In this document: piece after piece, positions 1 to 9,573 of the stretch
Layout of the letters: each line of letters starts with the position of its first letter
Numbering within the stretch: position 1 is the stretch's first letter
Origin: JBFMEX01 sp040752215
GTDB lineage: Bacteria; Pseudomonadota; Alphaproteobacteria; Rhizobiales; Hyphomicrobiaceae
Direction of reading: 5' to 3'
Assembly: GCA_040752215.1 (NCBI GenBank)
Contig: JBFMEX010000033.1
Location: 15,746 to 79,745 of the forward strand
Length of the DNA: 64,000 bases
Made by a program: the position numbers and the translations under genes
Notes under the pieces: model-generated
Seen by the model: the letters and a program-made list of their open reading frames with translations, nothing else
Databases searched by the model: none
Told to the model about the DNA's origin: nothing

Positions 1-1
1 C

Positions 2-1576
2 CACGAGCAGTACACGCGCAACATGGTCACCGGCGCCAGCAATTGCGATCTGGCCGTGATCCTCGTCGATGCGCGCAAGGGGATCCTCACTCAGACGCGC
101 CGCCACAGCATCATCGCCCACCTGCTCGGCATCCGCCACATCGTGCTGGCGGTCAACAAGATGGACCTGGTCGGCCACGATGCGAGCCGATTCGAGGCCA
201 TCAGGGGAGCCTACCTCGCCTTTGCCGAGAGCATCGGTATCGACAATGTCGTCGCCATACCCGTCGTGGCCACGGGTGGCGACAACGTCCTGGAACGGGG
301 CAAGGCCATGCCCTGGTATTCAGGGCCGACGCTGATGGAGCATCTGGAGACGGTCGAGGTCGCGCCTGCCGCGCTGGCGCGGTCGCTCAGGCTGCCGGTG
401 CAGTGGGTCAACCGGGCGGAATCGGATTTCCGCGGTTTCTCGGGATCGTTGATCGCCGGCAAGGTGCGCATCGGCGATCCGGTCACCGTGCTGCCGTCGG
501 CACGTGCCTCGAAGGTGGCGCGTATCGTCACGGCAGACGGTGATATCGCCGAGGCTGCGAACGGTGATGCGGTGACGCTGGTGCTCACGGACGAGGTGGA
601 CGTGAGCCGCGGCGATGTGATCGTGGCACCGGATGGCCGGCCCGAGGTGGCCGATCAGGTCGCCGCCGACGTCGTCTGGATGGGCGACGAGCCGATGCTA
701 CCGGGTCGCCCCTACTGGGTCCGGTGCGGCACACAGACGGCCACGGCGACGGTCACGGCGCTCAAGTACAAGCTCAATGTCGACAACCTCGACCATCTGG
801 CCGGGCGCCAGCTCGAGCTCAACGAGATCGCGCTGTGCAATGTCTCGTTCTCGCGGCCGCTGGTGTTCGAGCCCTACGATGTCGATCGCGGCATGGGCAG
901 CTTCATCCTCGTCGACCGCATCACCAACGCCACGGTGGCCGCTGGGCTGATCCGCTTCGGCCTGCGCCGCGCCACCAACGTGCACTGGCAGGCGCTAGCC
1001 ATCGATCGCAAGGCCCGCGCGGCGCAGAAGCAGCAAAATCCGGCCTGCCTCTGGTTCACGGGCCTTTCCGGCTCCGGCAAGTCGACGATCGCCAATCTGC
1101 TCGAGAAGCGCCTGCACGCCGCGGGCAACCACACCTTCATTCTCGATGGCGACAACGTTCGCCACGGGCTCAACAAGGATCTCGGCTTCACCGACGTCGA
1201 CCGCGTGGAGAACATCCGGCGCGTGGGCGAGATGGCCAAGCTGATGACGGAAGCGGGGCTCATCGTGCTCGTCTCGTTCATCTCCCCCTTCCGCGAGGAG
1301 CGGCGCATGGCCCGCGACCTGTTCGGGGCAGGCGAGTTCCTGGAGCTCTTCGTCGATGCGCCGCTCTCGACCTGCGAGGAGCGCGATCCCAAGGGTCTCT
1401 ACAAGAAGGCACGCAAGGGGCTGATCACGAATTTCACCGGCATCGACTCGGCCTACGAGCCGCCGGAGCACGCCGAGTTGCGTTTGGCGACGGTGGAGAA
1501 GACGGCCGAGGATCTGGTCGAAGACATCATCGCCGAACTGCGCCGCCGCGGCATCATCGGCATCACTCACCAGTGA
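2..1576 (+). CDS. cysNC: Bifunctional sulfate adenylyltransferase subunit 1 / adenylylsulfate kinase (5' partial)
   Basis: Makes APS together with CysD, using GTP hydrolysis, then phosphorylates APS to PAPS for sulfate assimilation or sulfation. The gene is cut by the window start: the reading frame is open from base 2, beginning inside the GTPase switch II motif (HEQYTRNM), so the ATG at 23 is internal. The G4 motif NKMDLVGHD follows, then EF-Tu-like beta-barrel domains. A CysC kinase domain starts about base 1010, with P-loop GLSGSGKST and the FISPFREER active-site segment. The fusion is common in proteobacteria. CysD should lie just upstream, outside the window. The downstream neighbour is convergent; a 9-pair bulged hairpin at 1585-1606 followed by ATTT could be a weak terminator. 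Identity is secure; only the N-terminus is missing. Confidence 0.96.
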   Translation, partial: HEQYTRNMVTGASNCDLAVILVDARKGILTQTRRHSIIAHLLGIRHIVLAVNKMDLVGHDASRFEAIRGAYLAFAESIGIDNVVAIPVVATGGDNVLERGKAMPWYSGPTLMEHLETVEVAPAALARSLRLPVQWVNRAESDFRGFSGSLIAGKVRIGDPVTVLPSARASKVARIVTADGDIAEAANGDAVTLVLTDEVDVSRGDVIVAPDGRPEVADQVAADVVWMGDEPMLPGRPYWVRCGTQTATATVTALKYKLNVDNLDHLAGRQLELNEIALCNVSFSRPLVFEPYDVDRGMGSFILVDRITNATVAAGLIRFGLRRATNVHWQALAIDRKARAAQKQQNPACLWFTGLSGSGKSTIANLLEKRLHAAGNHTFILDGDNVRHGLNKDLGFTDVDRVENIRRVGEMAKLMTEAGLIVLVSFISPFREERRMARDLFGAGEFLELFVDAPLSTCEERDPKGLYKKARKGLITNFTGIDSAYEPPEHAELRLATVEKTAEDLVEDIIAELRRRGIIGITHQ

Positions 1577-1782
1577 TGGATTGTCGAGAAGGGTTTCCCG
1601 TTTTCGATTTGGTCGAGCGTCGCGCGACAATCGGCTCCGTGTCCGCTGATCGGCAGGTCGGCAGAGCAGCCGAGGCGGACAGGCAACTCGGATCACCCTG
1701 CACCGATCGCAACGCCTCCCCAACCTTTTCGGCGGGCTAGCATATAGCCGGCGAGCAGAAGACTCGGCGCGCCGCAGCGCTC

Positions 1783-2256
1783 TCAGTGCAGCTCCTCACC
1801 AATCCGAAAGTGCGGCACGCCGACCATCAACCGGTGGAACTCGGTCTTCCTCAGGTGAACGAGCGTACAGTGGTCGCCGCCCTCGAAGTAGATGTCGTTC
1901 AACCCTTCGAGGTGATCGTCGAGCACGCTGGCCAAGCCGTAGGCGGCTCCCACCGGCGGAACCGAGCCGGGAGCGCAGTCGTTGAAGACCTCGGCAACCT
2001 CCTCCTCTGTCGCCAAGCTAACCGGTTGGCCGACCGCGCTGGCGAGCGCATTGAGCTGCACGCGACATGAGGCAGGTACGATCGCGAGGACATAGCCATT
2101 CTTGCGCTTGACCAGAACGCCCTTGGCGAGGCTCGTCTCGGAGATCGCGCCGGCGCGCGCGGTTGCGGCCGAGCTGCCGGTCCGCTCGTGTGTGGCGAGA
2201 TCGTAGGACACGCCTCGCCTGTCGAGGAATTGTTCGACGGACTGTGCAATGGCCAT
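1783..2256 (-). CDS. YbaK/EbsC-family aminoacyl-tRNA deacylase
   Basis: 157-residue single-domain protein of the YbaK/ProX editing family, which hydrolyses mischarged aminoacyl-tRNAs in trans. Visible family features are the N-terminal pattern around residues 1-30 (VEQFLDRRGVSYDLATHE), the conserved Lys in LAKGVLVKRKNG, and the C-terminal glycine-rich segment with FEGGDHCTLVHLR. The length suits a free-standing deacylase. The start is well supported by AAGGAG about 8 bases before the ATG. The gene is monocistronic and convergent with cysNC. Substrate specificity (Cys-tRNA-Pro, Ala-tRNA-Pro or another) cannot be told from sequence. Confidence 0.85.
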   Translation of the reverse strand: MAIAQSVEQFLDRRGVSYDLATHERTGSSAATARAGAISETSLAKGVLVKRKNGYVLAIVPASCRVQLNALASAVGQPVSLATEEEVAEVFNDCAPGSVPPVGAAYGLASVLDDHLEGLNDIYFEGGDHCTLVHLRKTEFHRLMVGVPHFRIGEELH

Positions 2257-2495
2257 GGCTCTGCTCCTTCTTGCGGCGGTCGAGGTGGCCAGTCGAGGCA
2301 GCAGAGCAGATCAGTAGCAGCGCAGTCGCCGAGCGCTTCGGGCTCGCCCGGATGGCGTACCGGACGAAGCGCAGGGCGAGCGAGATATCCTGCTCGCCGC
2401 TTATTGGTTTCATGTAGCAAAGTGTATTTGTCGGAGCGATCGACCGCAACTGCAACCTGCGTCGCGGGGCGCCTCGGGGGCGACCCGCTCCGGAC

Positions 2496-3614
2496 CTAGC
2501 GCGACTTCTCCAGATCCGCCTTCAACGCCGCCATGAAGCGCGCGCCCTCGCCGCCGGTGACGATGCGGTGATCGAACATGAGCGTCAGCGGCAGGGTGCG
2601 CCGCACCGCCGGCACCCCACCAACCGGGAGCACCTGCTCGCTCGAGCGGCCAACCCCGACGATGGCCACCTGCGGCGGCACAACGACGAGGTGCGCGAAC
2701 CGGCCGCCGAGCATGCCGAAGTTGGACAGCGTGATCGTCGCGCCCCTGAGCTCCTCCGGCGGCACGATGCGCGCGCGAGCGTCCCTGCGCAGACGATCCA
2801 ACCCGGCGCGCAGGTCGCTGGCCTCGCGCATGCCTACATTGCGCATCACCGGAACGATAAGGCCGTCCTCGGTGTCGACCGCAATGCCAAGGTCGATACG
2901 CTCGAGCAGGCTGCGGGTGCCCGTTCCGCGGTCATAATGAGCGTTGAGGGCCGGCACCGCACGACACGCCGCGGCGATGGCCCGAATGACACGGATGGAG
3001 ATGTCCTCGCTTGATTGCCATTCACCGATGTCGGCCTCGTCCATGACGCCGGCCGGAACCACCTCGGCATGGGCCTTTTCCATCCGCCGAGCCATGGCAC
3101 GACGCATGCCGCGCACGTCTGCGGGCTCGCCGCGACCCTCCATCGACCGTGCGGCGCGCTCGACGTCGGCCCTCGTGATCGTCCCGTCGGGGCCGCTCGC
3201 GGCAATCCCGGCGAGGTCGACCTCGAGCGTGTGGGCGAGAGCACGCACCGCTGGCGTGGCCCGGATCGCGCTGGTCTGCGTCCGGGTGGGAGGAGACAAA
3301 GCCTCTTCGGTTTCCGCCTCGGCGCGAGCGAGCTTGCCGACGACTGTGCCTGCATCATCGCGTGGGGTCGCCTCGAGCTCCACCAGCGGGGCGCCGACCT
3401 TGACCACGTCGCCCTTGGTCCCGTGGAGCCGCGTAATGCGCCCGCTGAGCGGAGCCGGCACCTCGACGACGGCCTTGTCGGTCTCGACCGAGACCAGCGG
3501 CTGGTCGGCGACGACGTGATCGCCCTCGCAGACGTGCCAGGCCACGATCTCGGCATCCTCCAGTCCTTCGCCGAGGTCTGGGAGGTGAAAGGTGTGCGTC
3601 GCGCTCGCAATCAC
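2496..3614 (-). CDS. bkdB: Branched-chain 2-oxo-acid dehydrogenase E2 (lipoamide acyltransferase)
   Basis: Core acyltransferase of a 2-oxo-acid dehydrogenase complex. From the N-terminus it has one lipoyl domain with the modified Lys in the ETDKAVVEV segment, a peripheral-subunit-binding domain (ATPAVRALAHTLEVDLAGI), and a catalytic domain ending in DHRIVTGGEG. The GTG at 3614 is preferred: AGGGGG lies immediately upstream, the start follows the E1-beta stop by about 10 bases, and it begins right before the lipoyl fold. The upstream ATG at 3671 would overlap E1-beta by 47 bases. It is the last gene of the E1a-E1b-E2 operon; no E3 (lipoamide dehydrogenase) is present here. The leucine pathway genes across the divergent promoter argue for branched-chain substrates rather than pyruvate. 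Confidence 0.88.
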   Translation of the reverse strand: MIASATHTFHLPDLGEGLEDAEIVAWHVCEGDHVVADQPLVSVETDKAVVEVPAPLSGRITRLHGTKGDVVKVGAPLVELEATPRDDAGTVVGKLARAEAETEEALSPPTRTQTSAIRATPAVRALAHTLEVDLAGIAASGPDGTITRADVERAARSMEGRGEPADVRGMRRAMARRMEKAHAEVVPAGVMDEADIGEWQSSEDISIRVIRAIAAACRAVPALNAHYDRGTGTRSLLERIDLGIAVDTEDGLIVPVMRNVGMREASDLRAGLDRLRRDARARIVPPEELRGATITLSNFGMLGGRFAHLVVVPPQVAIVGVGRSSEQVLPVGGVPAVRRTLPLTLMFDHRIVTGGEGARFMAALKADLEKSR

Positions 3615-3624
3615 GGCCGCCCCC

Positions 3625-4605
3625 TCAAGAAAAGCTGGCAATCCGCTCGATGGTGGAGGCAATGCGCTCACGAGACGGCATATAGTGCTGCTCGAGCCGG
3701 GGCAGGGGCACGATGGTATCGTAGCCCGTCGTACGCGCGATCGGCGCCAGAAGGCTCGTCAGTCCTTTCTCTGCGATGAGCGCAGCGATCTCGGCGCCAA
3801 ATCCGCCGGTGCGAGCGGCCTCGTGAACGACGACCGCGCGGCCGGTCTTGGCGACCGACGCCAGGATCGTCTCCTCGTCGTAGGGCTTCAAGGTCGCAAG
3901 ATCGACGACCTCGACACTGATGCCGTGCTCGTCGAGCGTGCGGGCGGCGGCCAGCGCCTCGCGAACCATTGCGCCCCACGTGATCACCGTGACGTCGCGG
4001 CCGGGACGCACGACGAAGGCGCGATCGAGCGGCAAGGCCCGGCCATCGTCGGTGACGTCCTCCTTTAGCGACCGGTAGAGTCGGGTCGGCTCCAGGAAAA
4101 CCACCGGATCTGGATCGCGGATGGCCGCGAGCAACAGGCCATAGGCCTTGGCCGGCGTGGAGGGGATCACGACCCGCAGACCTGGGATGTGGGCGAGCAT
4201 CGCCTCCGTGCTCTCGCTGTGATGCTCGGGGGCGTGGATGCCGGCGCCAAATGGCGAGCGCAGCACCATCGGACACGACAGTCGGCCCTGAGTGCGCGTT
4301 CTCAATCGCGTGGCGTGGTTGACGAGCTGATCGATGCATGGGTAGAGGAAGCCCATGAACTGGATCTCGCCGACGGGTTTGAGCCCCACCGCGGCCATGC
4401 CGACGCAGAGCCCGCCGATCAGCGCCTCCGAAAGCGGGGTGTCGATCACGCGCTCGGAGCCAAATCGCCGCTGAAGGCCGTCGGTGGCACGGAACACGCC
4501 ACCGTTGACGCCGACATCCTCGCCGAGCACGACGACACTCGCATCCTCGCCCATCGCTCGGGCGAGAGCGGCATTGATCGCCTCGATCATCGTCATCTCA
4601 GCCAC
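3625..4605 (-). CDS. bkdA2: 2-oxo-acid dehydrogenase E1 component, beta subunit
   Basis: Transketolase-like pyrimidine-binding and C-terminal domains of a heterotetrameric E1. Visible family signatures include VVLGEDVGVNGGVFRAT and DTPLSEALIGGLCVGMA near the N-terminus, the metal/dimer segment around SPFGAGIHAPEHHSES, and a C-terminal domain with VVVHEAARTGGFGAEIAALI. The start is ambiguous: GTG at 4605 sits 6 bases after GAGGAGG and overlaps the E1-alpha stop by 8 bases, while ATG at 4596 gives a more conventional residue but a 15-base spacing; I chose the GTG. The overlap shows translational coupling with E1-alpha. With E1-alpha it decarboxylates the branched-chain 2-oxo acids and acylates the lipoyl group of E2. 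Confidence 0.9.
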   Translation of the reverse strand: MAEMTMIEAINAALARAMGEDASVVVLGEDVGVNGGVFRATDGLQRRFGSERVIDTPLSEALIGGLCVGMAAVGLKPVGEIQFMGFLYPCIDQLVNHATRLRTRTQGRLSCPMVLRSPFGAGIHAPEHHSESTEAMLAHIPGLRVVIPSTPAKAYGLLLAAIRDPDPVVFLEPTRLYRSLKEDVTDDGRALPLDRAFVVRPGRDVTVITWGAMVREALAAARTLDEHGISVEVVDLATLKPYDEETILASVAKTGRAVVVHEAARTGGFGAEIAALIAEKGLTSLLAPIARTTGYDTIVPLPRLEQHYMPSRERIASTIERIASFS

Positions 4606-5701
4606 CGCCAGCCTCCTCGAGCTCCCGACGCTGCGCCTGGTACGCGGCGGGCAGGGTCTTGTAGAGATGGCCGAACATGCTCGCAGGGGCGCGCGGCGCG
4701 AGCGCGAGATAGTGCTCGGCGGCGAGGTCCATGCGCGCCTGGACCTCGGCCAGCAATTGCTCTTCCTGGAGCTTGGTCCAGACACCGGTGTCGACGAGGT
4801 AGCGTCGCAGGCGCGCGATCGGCTCGTTCTTCCATGCCGCTTGCACCTCCTCGTCGGAACGGTATCTGCGCGCATCGTCCGCAGTGGTGTGGTCACCGAG
4901 GCGGTAGGTGAGCGCCTCGATGCAGCTCGCACCCTCCCCGGCTCGAGCTCTTGCGACCGCCTCGATCATCGAGGCGCGCACCGCAATCACGTCGTTGCCA
5001 TCGACTTGCCAGGCGCGCACCCCCATGGCGAGCGCCTTCTGTGCCAGCGTGGGAGTGGCCGACTGAAGGCGCTCGGGCACCGAGATCGCCCAGCGGTTGT
5101 TTGAAACGACGAAGACGAGGGGAAGGCGATGGATGGCCGTGAAGTTGATCGCCTCGTGGACGTCGCCCTTCGACATCGCGCCGTCGCCGAGGACGCACAC
5201 TGCGACGCGATCCTCACCGCGCAGCTTGAACGCATAGGCCGCGCCCGCGGCATGGGGGGCATGCGAGCCGACCGGGATCGAGATCGGGAAATCTCCGCGC
5301 GAGGCCTTGAAGTCGCTGCCCCTCTCGTCTCCACCCCAATAGGTCAGCAGCTCCTCCGGCGTCACCCCACGCCACATGAGGGCGCCATTCTCGCGGTAGG
5401 TCGGAAAGAGCACGTCGTCGCCGCGCATGGCGCTGGCAAGGCCGACCAGGACTGCCTCCTGGCCCAAGGCGACGGCATAAGTGCCGAGCCGCCCGGTGCG
5501 CTGCAGTGCAACGGCCTTCACGTCCAGCGCACGGATGGTGACCATGCCACGGTAGAGCTCGATCAGCAGCTTGGGGTCCGAGGCCGACGAAGGCAGCGGG
5601 GCCAGGACGTCGCCTTGCGGCGAGAGATAGGCTCGTCGCTCGATTGCCAGGCGCACAACGATGGGCCAATCGGTGATCGCCGGCTGATCGCCACTTGCCA
5701 T
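4598..5701 (-). CDS. bkdA1: 2-oxo-acid dehydrogenase E1 component, alpha subunit
   Basis: Thiamine-diphosphate-binding subunit of the branched-chain E1. The ThDP motif starts at [16 protein letters not shown] and ends with [24 protein letters not shown] and the phosphorylation-loop region [16 protein letters not shown] are also typical. The length of 367 residues is normal for bacterial E1-alpha. It is the first gene of the minus-strand operon E1a-E1b-E2, reading out of a 209-base divergent region shared with ivd, so the dehydrogenase and the downstream leucine pathway are probably co-regulated. No regulator gene is adjacent. Confidence 0.92.
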   Translation of the reverse strand: MASGDQPAITDWPIVVRLAIERRAYLSPQGDVLAPLPSSASDPKLLIELYRGMVTIRALDVKAVALQRTGRLGTYAVALGQEAVLVGLASAMRGDDVLFPTYRENGALMWRGVTPEELLTYWGGDERGSDFKASRGDFPISIPVGSHAPHAAGAAYAFKLRGEDRVAVCVLGDGAMSKGDVHEAINFTAIHRLPLVFVVSNNRWAISVPERLQSATPTLAQKALAMGVRAWQVDGNDVIAVRASMIEAVARARAGEGASCIEALTYRLGDHTTADDARRYRSDEEVQAAWKNEPIARLRRYLVDTGVWTKLQEEQLLAEVQARMDLAAEHYLALAPRAPASMFGHLYKTLPAAYQAQRRELEEAGGG

Positions 5702-5910
5702 GGGCGGGCTCCTTTCGACCTTGTCGAGACCGGGGGGAGCAAAGACCGGCGCCGCGACTATCCTATGGATGTGAGATTGGTGGCACCTGGCCCCTGTTCA
5801 AGCCTCGCATGGGTGTCGGGATTTGGCGAGCGGTCATGCTGCGCTGCGGCGATCTCGACCGATGTTCATCACGGTGCTGCGGGCGTATCGTGGCGCTCCA
5901 GGAGCGAGCC

Positions 5911-7074
5911 ATGTTCGATGCCGAGATGCAGTTCGGTCACGATGACGCTGTGGAGGCGGCTCGCGCAAGCGTTCGCCAGTTCGCGCAGCAAAAGATCGCC
6001 GGCCGCGCCGACGAGATCGATCGCAGCAACGAGTTCCCGCGCGATCTGTGGCCGGCCCTCGGTGCGCTCGGACTGCTCGGAATTACCGCCGATCCTGCCT
6101 ACGGCGGCTCCGGGCTCGGCTACCTTGCGCATTGCCTTGTCATGGAGGAGCTGAGCCGCGCCTCGGGCTCGGTCGGGCTTTCCTATGGGGCGCACTCGAA
6201 TCTGTGCGTCAACCAGCTCGACCGGCACGGGACCACGGCCCAGAAGGAGCGCTATTTACCGAAGCTTTGCACGGGCGAGCATGTCGGTGCGTTGGCCATG
6301 TCCGAGCCCGAGGCCGGTTCCGACGTCGTCTCGATGCGGCTCTCTGCGGTCCGGCGCGGCGACACCTACGTGCTCAACGGCACCAAAATGTGGATCACCA
6401 ACGGCCCCGATGCCGATACCTTCGTCGTCTACGCCAAGACCGATCCTGCCGCCGGCTCGCGCGGGATCACGGCATTCATCGTCGAGCGCGGCACCAAGGG
6501 CTTCTCGTCCGGCAAGAAGCTCGACAAGCTCGGTATGCGCGGCTCCAACACGTCAGAGCTCGTCTTCGCCGATTGCGAGGTGCCGGCGGGCAATGTTCTC
6601 GGTCGAGAGGGCGCCGGCGTGGAGGTCCTCATGTCGGGGCTCGATACCGAGCGGATCGTGCTTGCAGGCGGTCCGCTCGGCATAATGGCGGCGGCGCTGG
6701 ATGTGGTCATGCCATATGTCCGCCAACGCCGGCAGTTCGGTCAGGCGATCGGAGAGTTCGAGCTGATACAGGCCAAGCTTGCCGATATGTGGACGAGGCT
6801 CAACGCCAGCCGGGCCTACATCTATGCCGCGGCAGCCGCGCTCGATCGCGGCGTGGCGACACGGGCGGACGCCGCCGGATGCATCCTCTTTGCCGCCGAG
6901 AACGCGACGCAGAGCGCGCTCGACGCGATCCAGATCCTCGGCGGCAACGGCTACGTCAATGACTATCCGGCCGGGCGGCTGCTGCGCGACGCCAAGCTCT
7001 ACGAGATCGGCGCCGGCACCAGCGAGATCAGGCGCATCCTGATCGCCCGCGAGCTGTTCGCGGGGACCGCCTGA
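5911..7074 (+). CDS. liuA: Isovaleryl-CoA dehydrogenase
   Basis: FAD-dependent acyl-CoA dehydrogenase that converts isovaleryl-CoA to 3-methylcrotonyl-CoA in leucine degradation. The 387-residue length matches IVD. It has the acyl-CoA dehydrogenase signatures [13 protein letters not shown] and the [33 protein letters not shown] C-terminal region. The catalytic Glu is in [13 protein letters not shown], the position characteristic of isovaleryl-CoA dehydrogenases. ATG 5911 follows CAGGAGCG. Longer in-frame starts upstream read through low-complexity sequence and are unlikely. One base separates its stop from the mccB start. Confidence 0.93.
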   Translation: MFDAEMQFGHDDAVEAARASVRQFAQQKIAGRADEIDRSNEFPRDLWPALGALGLLGITADPAYGGSGLGYLAHCLVMEELSRASGSVGLSYGAHSNLCVNQLDRHGTTAQKERYLPKLCTGEHVGALAMSEPEAGSDVVSMRLSAVRRGDTYVLNGTKMWITNGPDADTFVVYAKTDPAAGSRGITAFIVERGTKGFSSGKKLDKLGMRGSNTSELVFADCEVPAGNVLGREGAGVEVLMSGLDTERIVLAGGPLGIMAAALDVVMPYVRQRRQFGQAIGEFELIQAKLADMWTRLNASRAYIYAAAAALDRGVATRADAAGCILFAAENATQSALDAIQILGGNGYVNDYPAGRLLRDAKLYEIGAGTSEIRRILIARELFAGTA

Positions 7075-7075
7075 C

Positions 7076-8683
7076 ATGGCCCGCATCGCCTCGAAGCTCC
7101 TCACATCGACTCCCGCCTACGCGGCTAACCGCGCGGCCATGCTCGCGGAAATCGCAGACGCGGAGCGGGCCATGGAGGTGGCACGGGCCGGCGGTGGCAT
7201 CAGCGCGTTGGAGAGGCATGTATCGCGCGGCAAGCTGGCGCCGCGCGAGCGGGTTGCGCGACTGCTCGATCCCGGCTCGCCGTTCCTGGAGATCGGCCTG
7301 CTGGCGGCGCATGGCATGTACGGGGGCGCTGCACCCTCGGCGGGGATCATCGCGGGCATCGGTTGTGTGTCGGGGCGCGACTGCATGATCGTGGCGAACG
7401 ATGCGACAGTGAAAGGCGGCACCTACTTCCCGATGAGCGTCAAGAAGCACCTGAGGGCACAAGAGATTGCGATCGAGAACCGATTGCCCTGCATCTATCT
7501 CGTCGATTCGGGCGGCGCCCATCTGCCGAGCCAGGACGAGGTTTTCGCCGATCGCGACCACTTTGGACGCATCTTCTACAACCAGGCCCGGATGTCGGCC
7601 CAGGGCATTGCCCAGATTGCCGTCGTGATGGGATCGTGCACGGCCGGCGGGGCCTATGTCCCGGCGATGTCCGATGTCGCCATCATCGTCGAGGGGCAGG
7701 GGACGATCTTTCTGGCTGGTCCGCCCCTGGTGAAGGTTGCGACCGGTGAGGTCGTTTCGGCCGAGGACCTCGGCGGCGCGGCAGTGCATGCGCGCAGCTC
7801 CGGCGTCGTCGACTATGTGGCGCGCGACGACACGCACGCACTCGAGCTCGCTCGCCAGGCGATCGCCTCGTCCAATGCTCCCGCCTCGCGCATCATGAAT
7901 GTCGGCACGTCGTCGGCCCCCGCGCTCGATCCCGAGGAAATTCTCGGCATCGTGCCGGCCGACCTGCGCTTACAATACGATGTGCGCGAGGTCATCGGCC
8001 GGATCGTCGACCATTCCGAGCTCGACGAGTTCAAGGCACTCTATGGCACGACTCTGGTCACCGGATTTGCACACATCGAGGGGAGCCCGATCGGTATCCT
8101 GGCGAGCAACGGGGTGCTGTTCTCGGAGAGCGCACTCAAAGGCACCCATTTCATCGCCCTGTGCTGCCAGCGACGCGTCCCGCTCCTGTTCTTCCAGAAC
8201 GTCACCGGCTTCATGGTCGGCCGCCGGTTCGAGGAGCACGGCATCACCAAGGACGGCGCCAAGCTCGTGACCGCGGTTGCAAATGCCGCGGTGCCAAAGA
8301 TCACGGTGATCATCGGTGGCTCGTTCGGCGCCGGCAACTACGGCATGTGCGGACGCGCCTTCCAGCCGCGATTCTTGTGGACTTGGCCCAACGCCCGCGT
8401 CTCGGTCATGGGCGGACAGCAGGCCGCAGGTGTTCTCGCCACCGTGCGCCGCGAGGCGGCGGTGCGAAAGGGCGAGCCGTGGAGCGCCGAGGAGGAGGCG
8501 AAGCTGAAGAGTCCGGTCATCGAGCAGTTCGCACTCCAGAGCCATGCGCTCTATGCGTCCGCCCGGCTTTGGGACGACGGCATCATCGATCCGCGTCGCA
8601 CCCGCGAGGTGTTGGCGTTGTCCCTGGCAACGAGCCTCAATGCGCCGATTTCGGATACGCGCTTTGGCGTCTTCCGCATGTAG
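7076..8683 (+). CDS. liuB: Methylcrotonyl-CoA carboxylase, carboxyltransferase (beta) subunit
   Basis: Transfers the carboxyl group from biotin to 3-methylcrotonyl-CoA. The protein has 535 residues with duplicated crotonase-like carboxyltransferase domains. Typical segments are [31 protein letters not shown] and [18 protein letters not shown], the last pointing to the MCC/geranyl-CoA branch rather than propionyl-CoA carboxylase. It starts one base after the ivd stop, so translational coupling is likely. The partner biotin carboxylase/biotin carrier subunit (MccA, LiuD) is not next to it nor anywhere in this window, although it normally sits in the same operon. Confidence 0.93.
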   Translation: MARIASKLLTSTPAYAANRAAMLAEIADAERAMEVARAGGGISALERHVSRGKLAPRERVARLLDPGSPFLEIGLLAAHGMYGGAAPSAGIIAGIGCVSGRDCMIVANDATVKGGTYFPMSVKKHLRAQEIAIENRLPCIYLVDSGGAHLPSQDEVFADRDHFGRIFYNQARMSAQGIAQIAVVMGSCTAGGAYVPAMSDVAIIVEGQGTIFLAGPPLVKVATGEVVSAEDLGGAAVHARSSGVVDYVARDDTHALELARQAIASSNAPASRIMNVGTSSAPALDPEEILGIVPADLRLQYDVREVIGRIVDHSELDEFKALYGTTLVTGFAHIEGSPIGILASNGVLFSESALKGTHFIALCCQRRVPLLFFQNVTGFMVGRRFEEHGITKDGAKLVTAVANAAVPKITVIIGGSFGAGNYGMCGRAFQPRFLWTWPNARVSVMGGQQAAGVLATVRREAAVRKGEPWSAEEEAKLKSPVIEQFALQSHALYASARLWDDGIIDPRRTREVLALSLATSLNAPISDTRFGVFRM

Positions 8684-8712
8684 CAGTTCGAAGGAGCCCA
8701 GGCGCTGCGGCC

Positions 8713-9573
8713 ATGACACAGAGCGCACGCATCTACGAGGTCTCTCCCCGCGACGGTCTGCAGAACGAGTCGCGGATCGTCGCAACCTCCGACAAGATTC
8801 GCCTCGTCGACCAGCTTTCTGCGTGTCGCTTCGACAGGATCGAGGTGGCCAGCTTCGTCTCGCCCAAGCTAGTGCCGCAGATGGCGGACGGGGAGGCGGT
8901 GCTCTCCGGGATCACCCGCAGTCCGAGGACGCGCTATACGGCATTGGTGCCGAACACGACCGGCTACACGCGCGCGCGGCGTGCTGGCGCCGACGAGATC
9001 GCCGTCCTCGTCGCCGCCTCGGAGGGCTTCTCGCGGGCCAACACCAACTGCACGATCGACGAGAGCCTGCAGCGGGTCGCCGAGGTGCTGGATGCGGCCG
9101 GCGCAGATGCTATCCGCGTCCGCGGCTACATCTCGTGCGCGATCGCTTGCCCGTACGATGGTCCTACAGACCCGGTCACCGTCGCCCGGCTCGCGCTGCG
9201 CCTCGCCGAGCTCGGCTGCTACGAGATCAGCCTCGCAGACACGATCGGGGCCGGCATGCCGCACACGGTTGCCGCCATGCTCGATGCCGTTCTCGCGGGG
9301 GTACCGCCGGAACACGTCGCCGGGCATTTCCATGACACCGGCGGGCGGGCGCTCGCGAACATCGAAGTATGTCTCGATCGGGGGTTGCGTGTCTTCGACG
9401 CGTCGGTGGGTGGCCTCGGGGGCTGCCCGTTCGCGCCGGGGGCGAAGGGCAACGTCGATACGTTCGAGGTCGTGCGCCTTCTCCATGGTCGCGGGCTCGA
9501 GACCGGGCTCGACATGACGCAGCTCGTGGCGGCCGTCGAACTCGCCCGGCGCCTGAGACGGGTGGACGCATGA
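8713..9573 (+). CDS. liuE: Hydroxymethylglutaryl-CoA lyase
   Basis: Cleaves HMG-CoA to acetyl-CoA and acetoacetate, the last step of leucine degradation. The 286-residue TIM-barrel protein begins with EVSPRDGLQNE (substrate and metal site) and contains HFHDTGGRALANI and the signature loop GGLGGCPFAPGAKGNV with the catalytic Cys. ATG 8713 is chosen because it directly precedes the conserved N-terminus and follows an AAGGAG-rich region; an open frame continues upstream inside mccB but shows no homology. Its last bases overlap the liuC start (ATGA), showing tight coupling. Confidence 0.93.
   Translation: MTQSARIYEVSPRDGLQNESRIVATSDKIRLVDQLSACRFDRIEVASFVSPKLVPQMADGEAVLSGITRSPRTRYTALVPNTTGYTRARRAGADEIAVLVAASEGFSRANTNCTIDESLQRVAEVLDAAGADAIRVRGYISCAIACPYDGPTDPVTVARLALRLAELGCYEISLADTIGAGMPHTVAAMLDAVLAGVPPEHVAGHFHDTGGRALANIEVCLDRGLRVFDASVGGLGGCPFAPGAKGNVDTFEVVRLLHGRGLETGLDMTQLVAAVELARRLRRVDA

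Noticed and set aside
1585..1606. Terminator after cysNC
   Set aside because: The hairpin has a bulge and a wobble pair and only ATTT after it; mentioned with the gene but not called as its own feature.
2496..2600. Loss of the E2 active-site Asp (DHRIVTGG instead of DHRxxDGA)
   Set aside because: Ser/Thr/Asn variants at this position occur in many functional bacterial branched-chain and related E2 proteins; His is kept, so I do not call it inactive.
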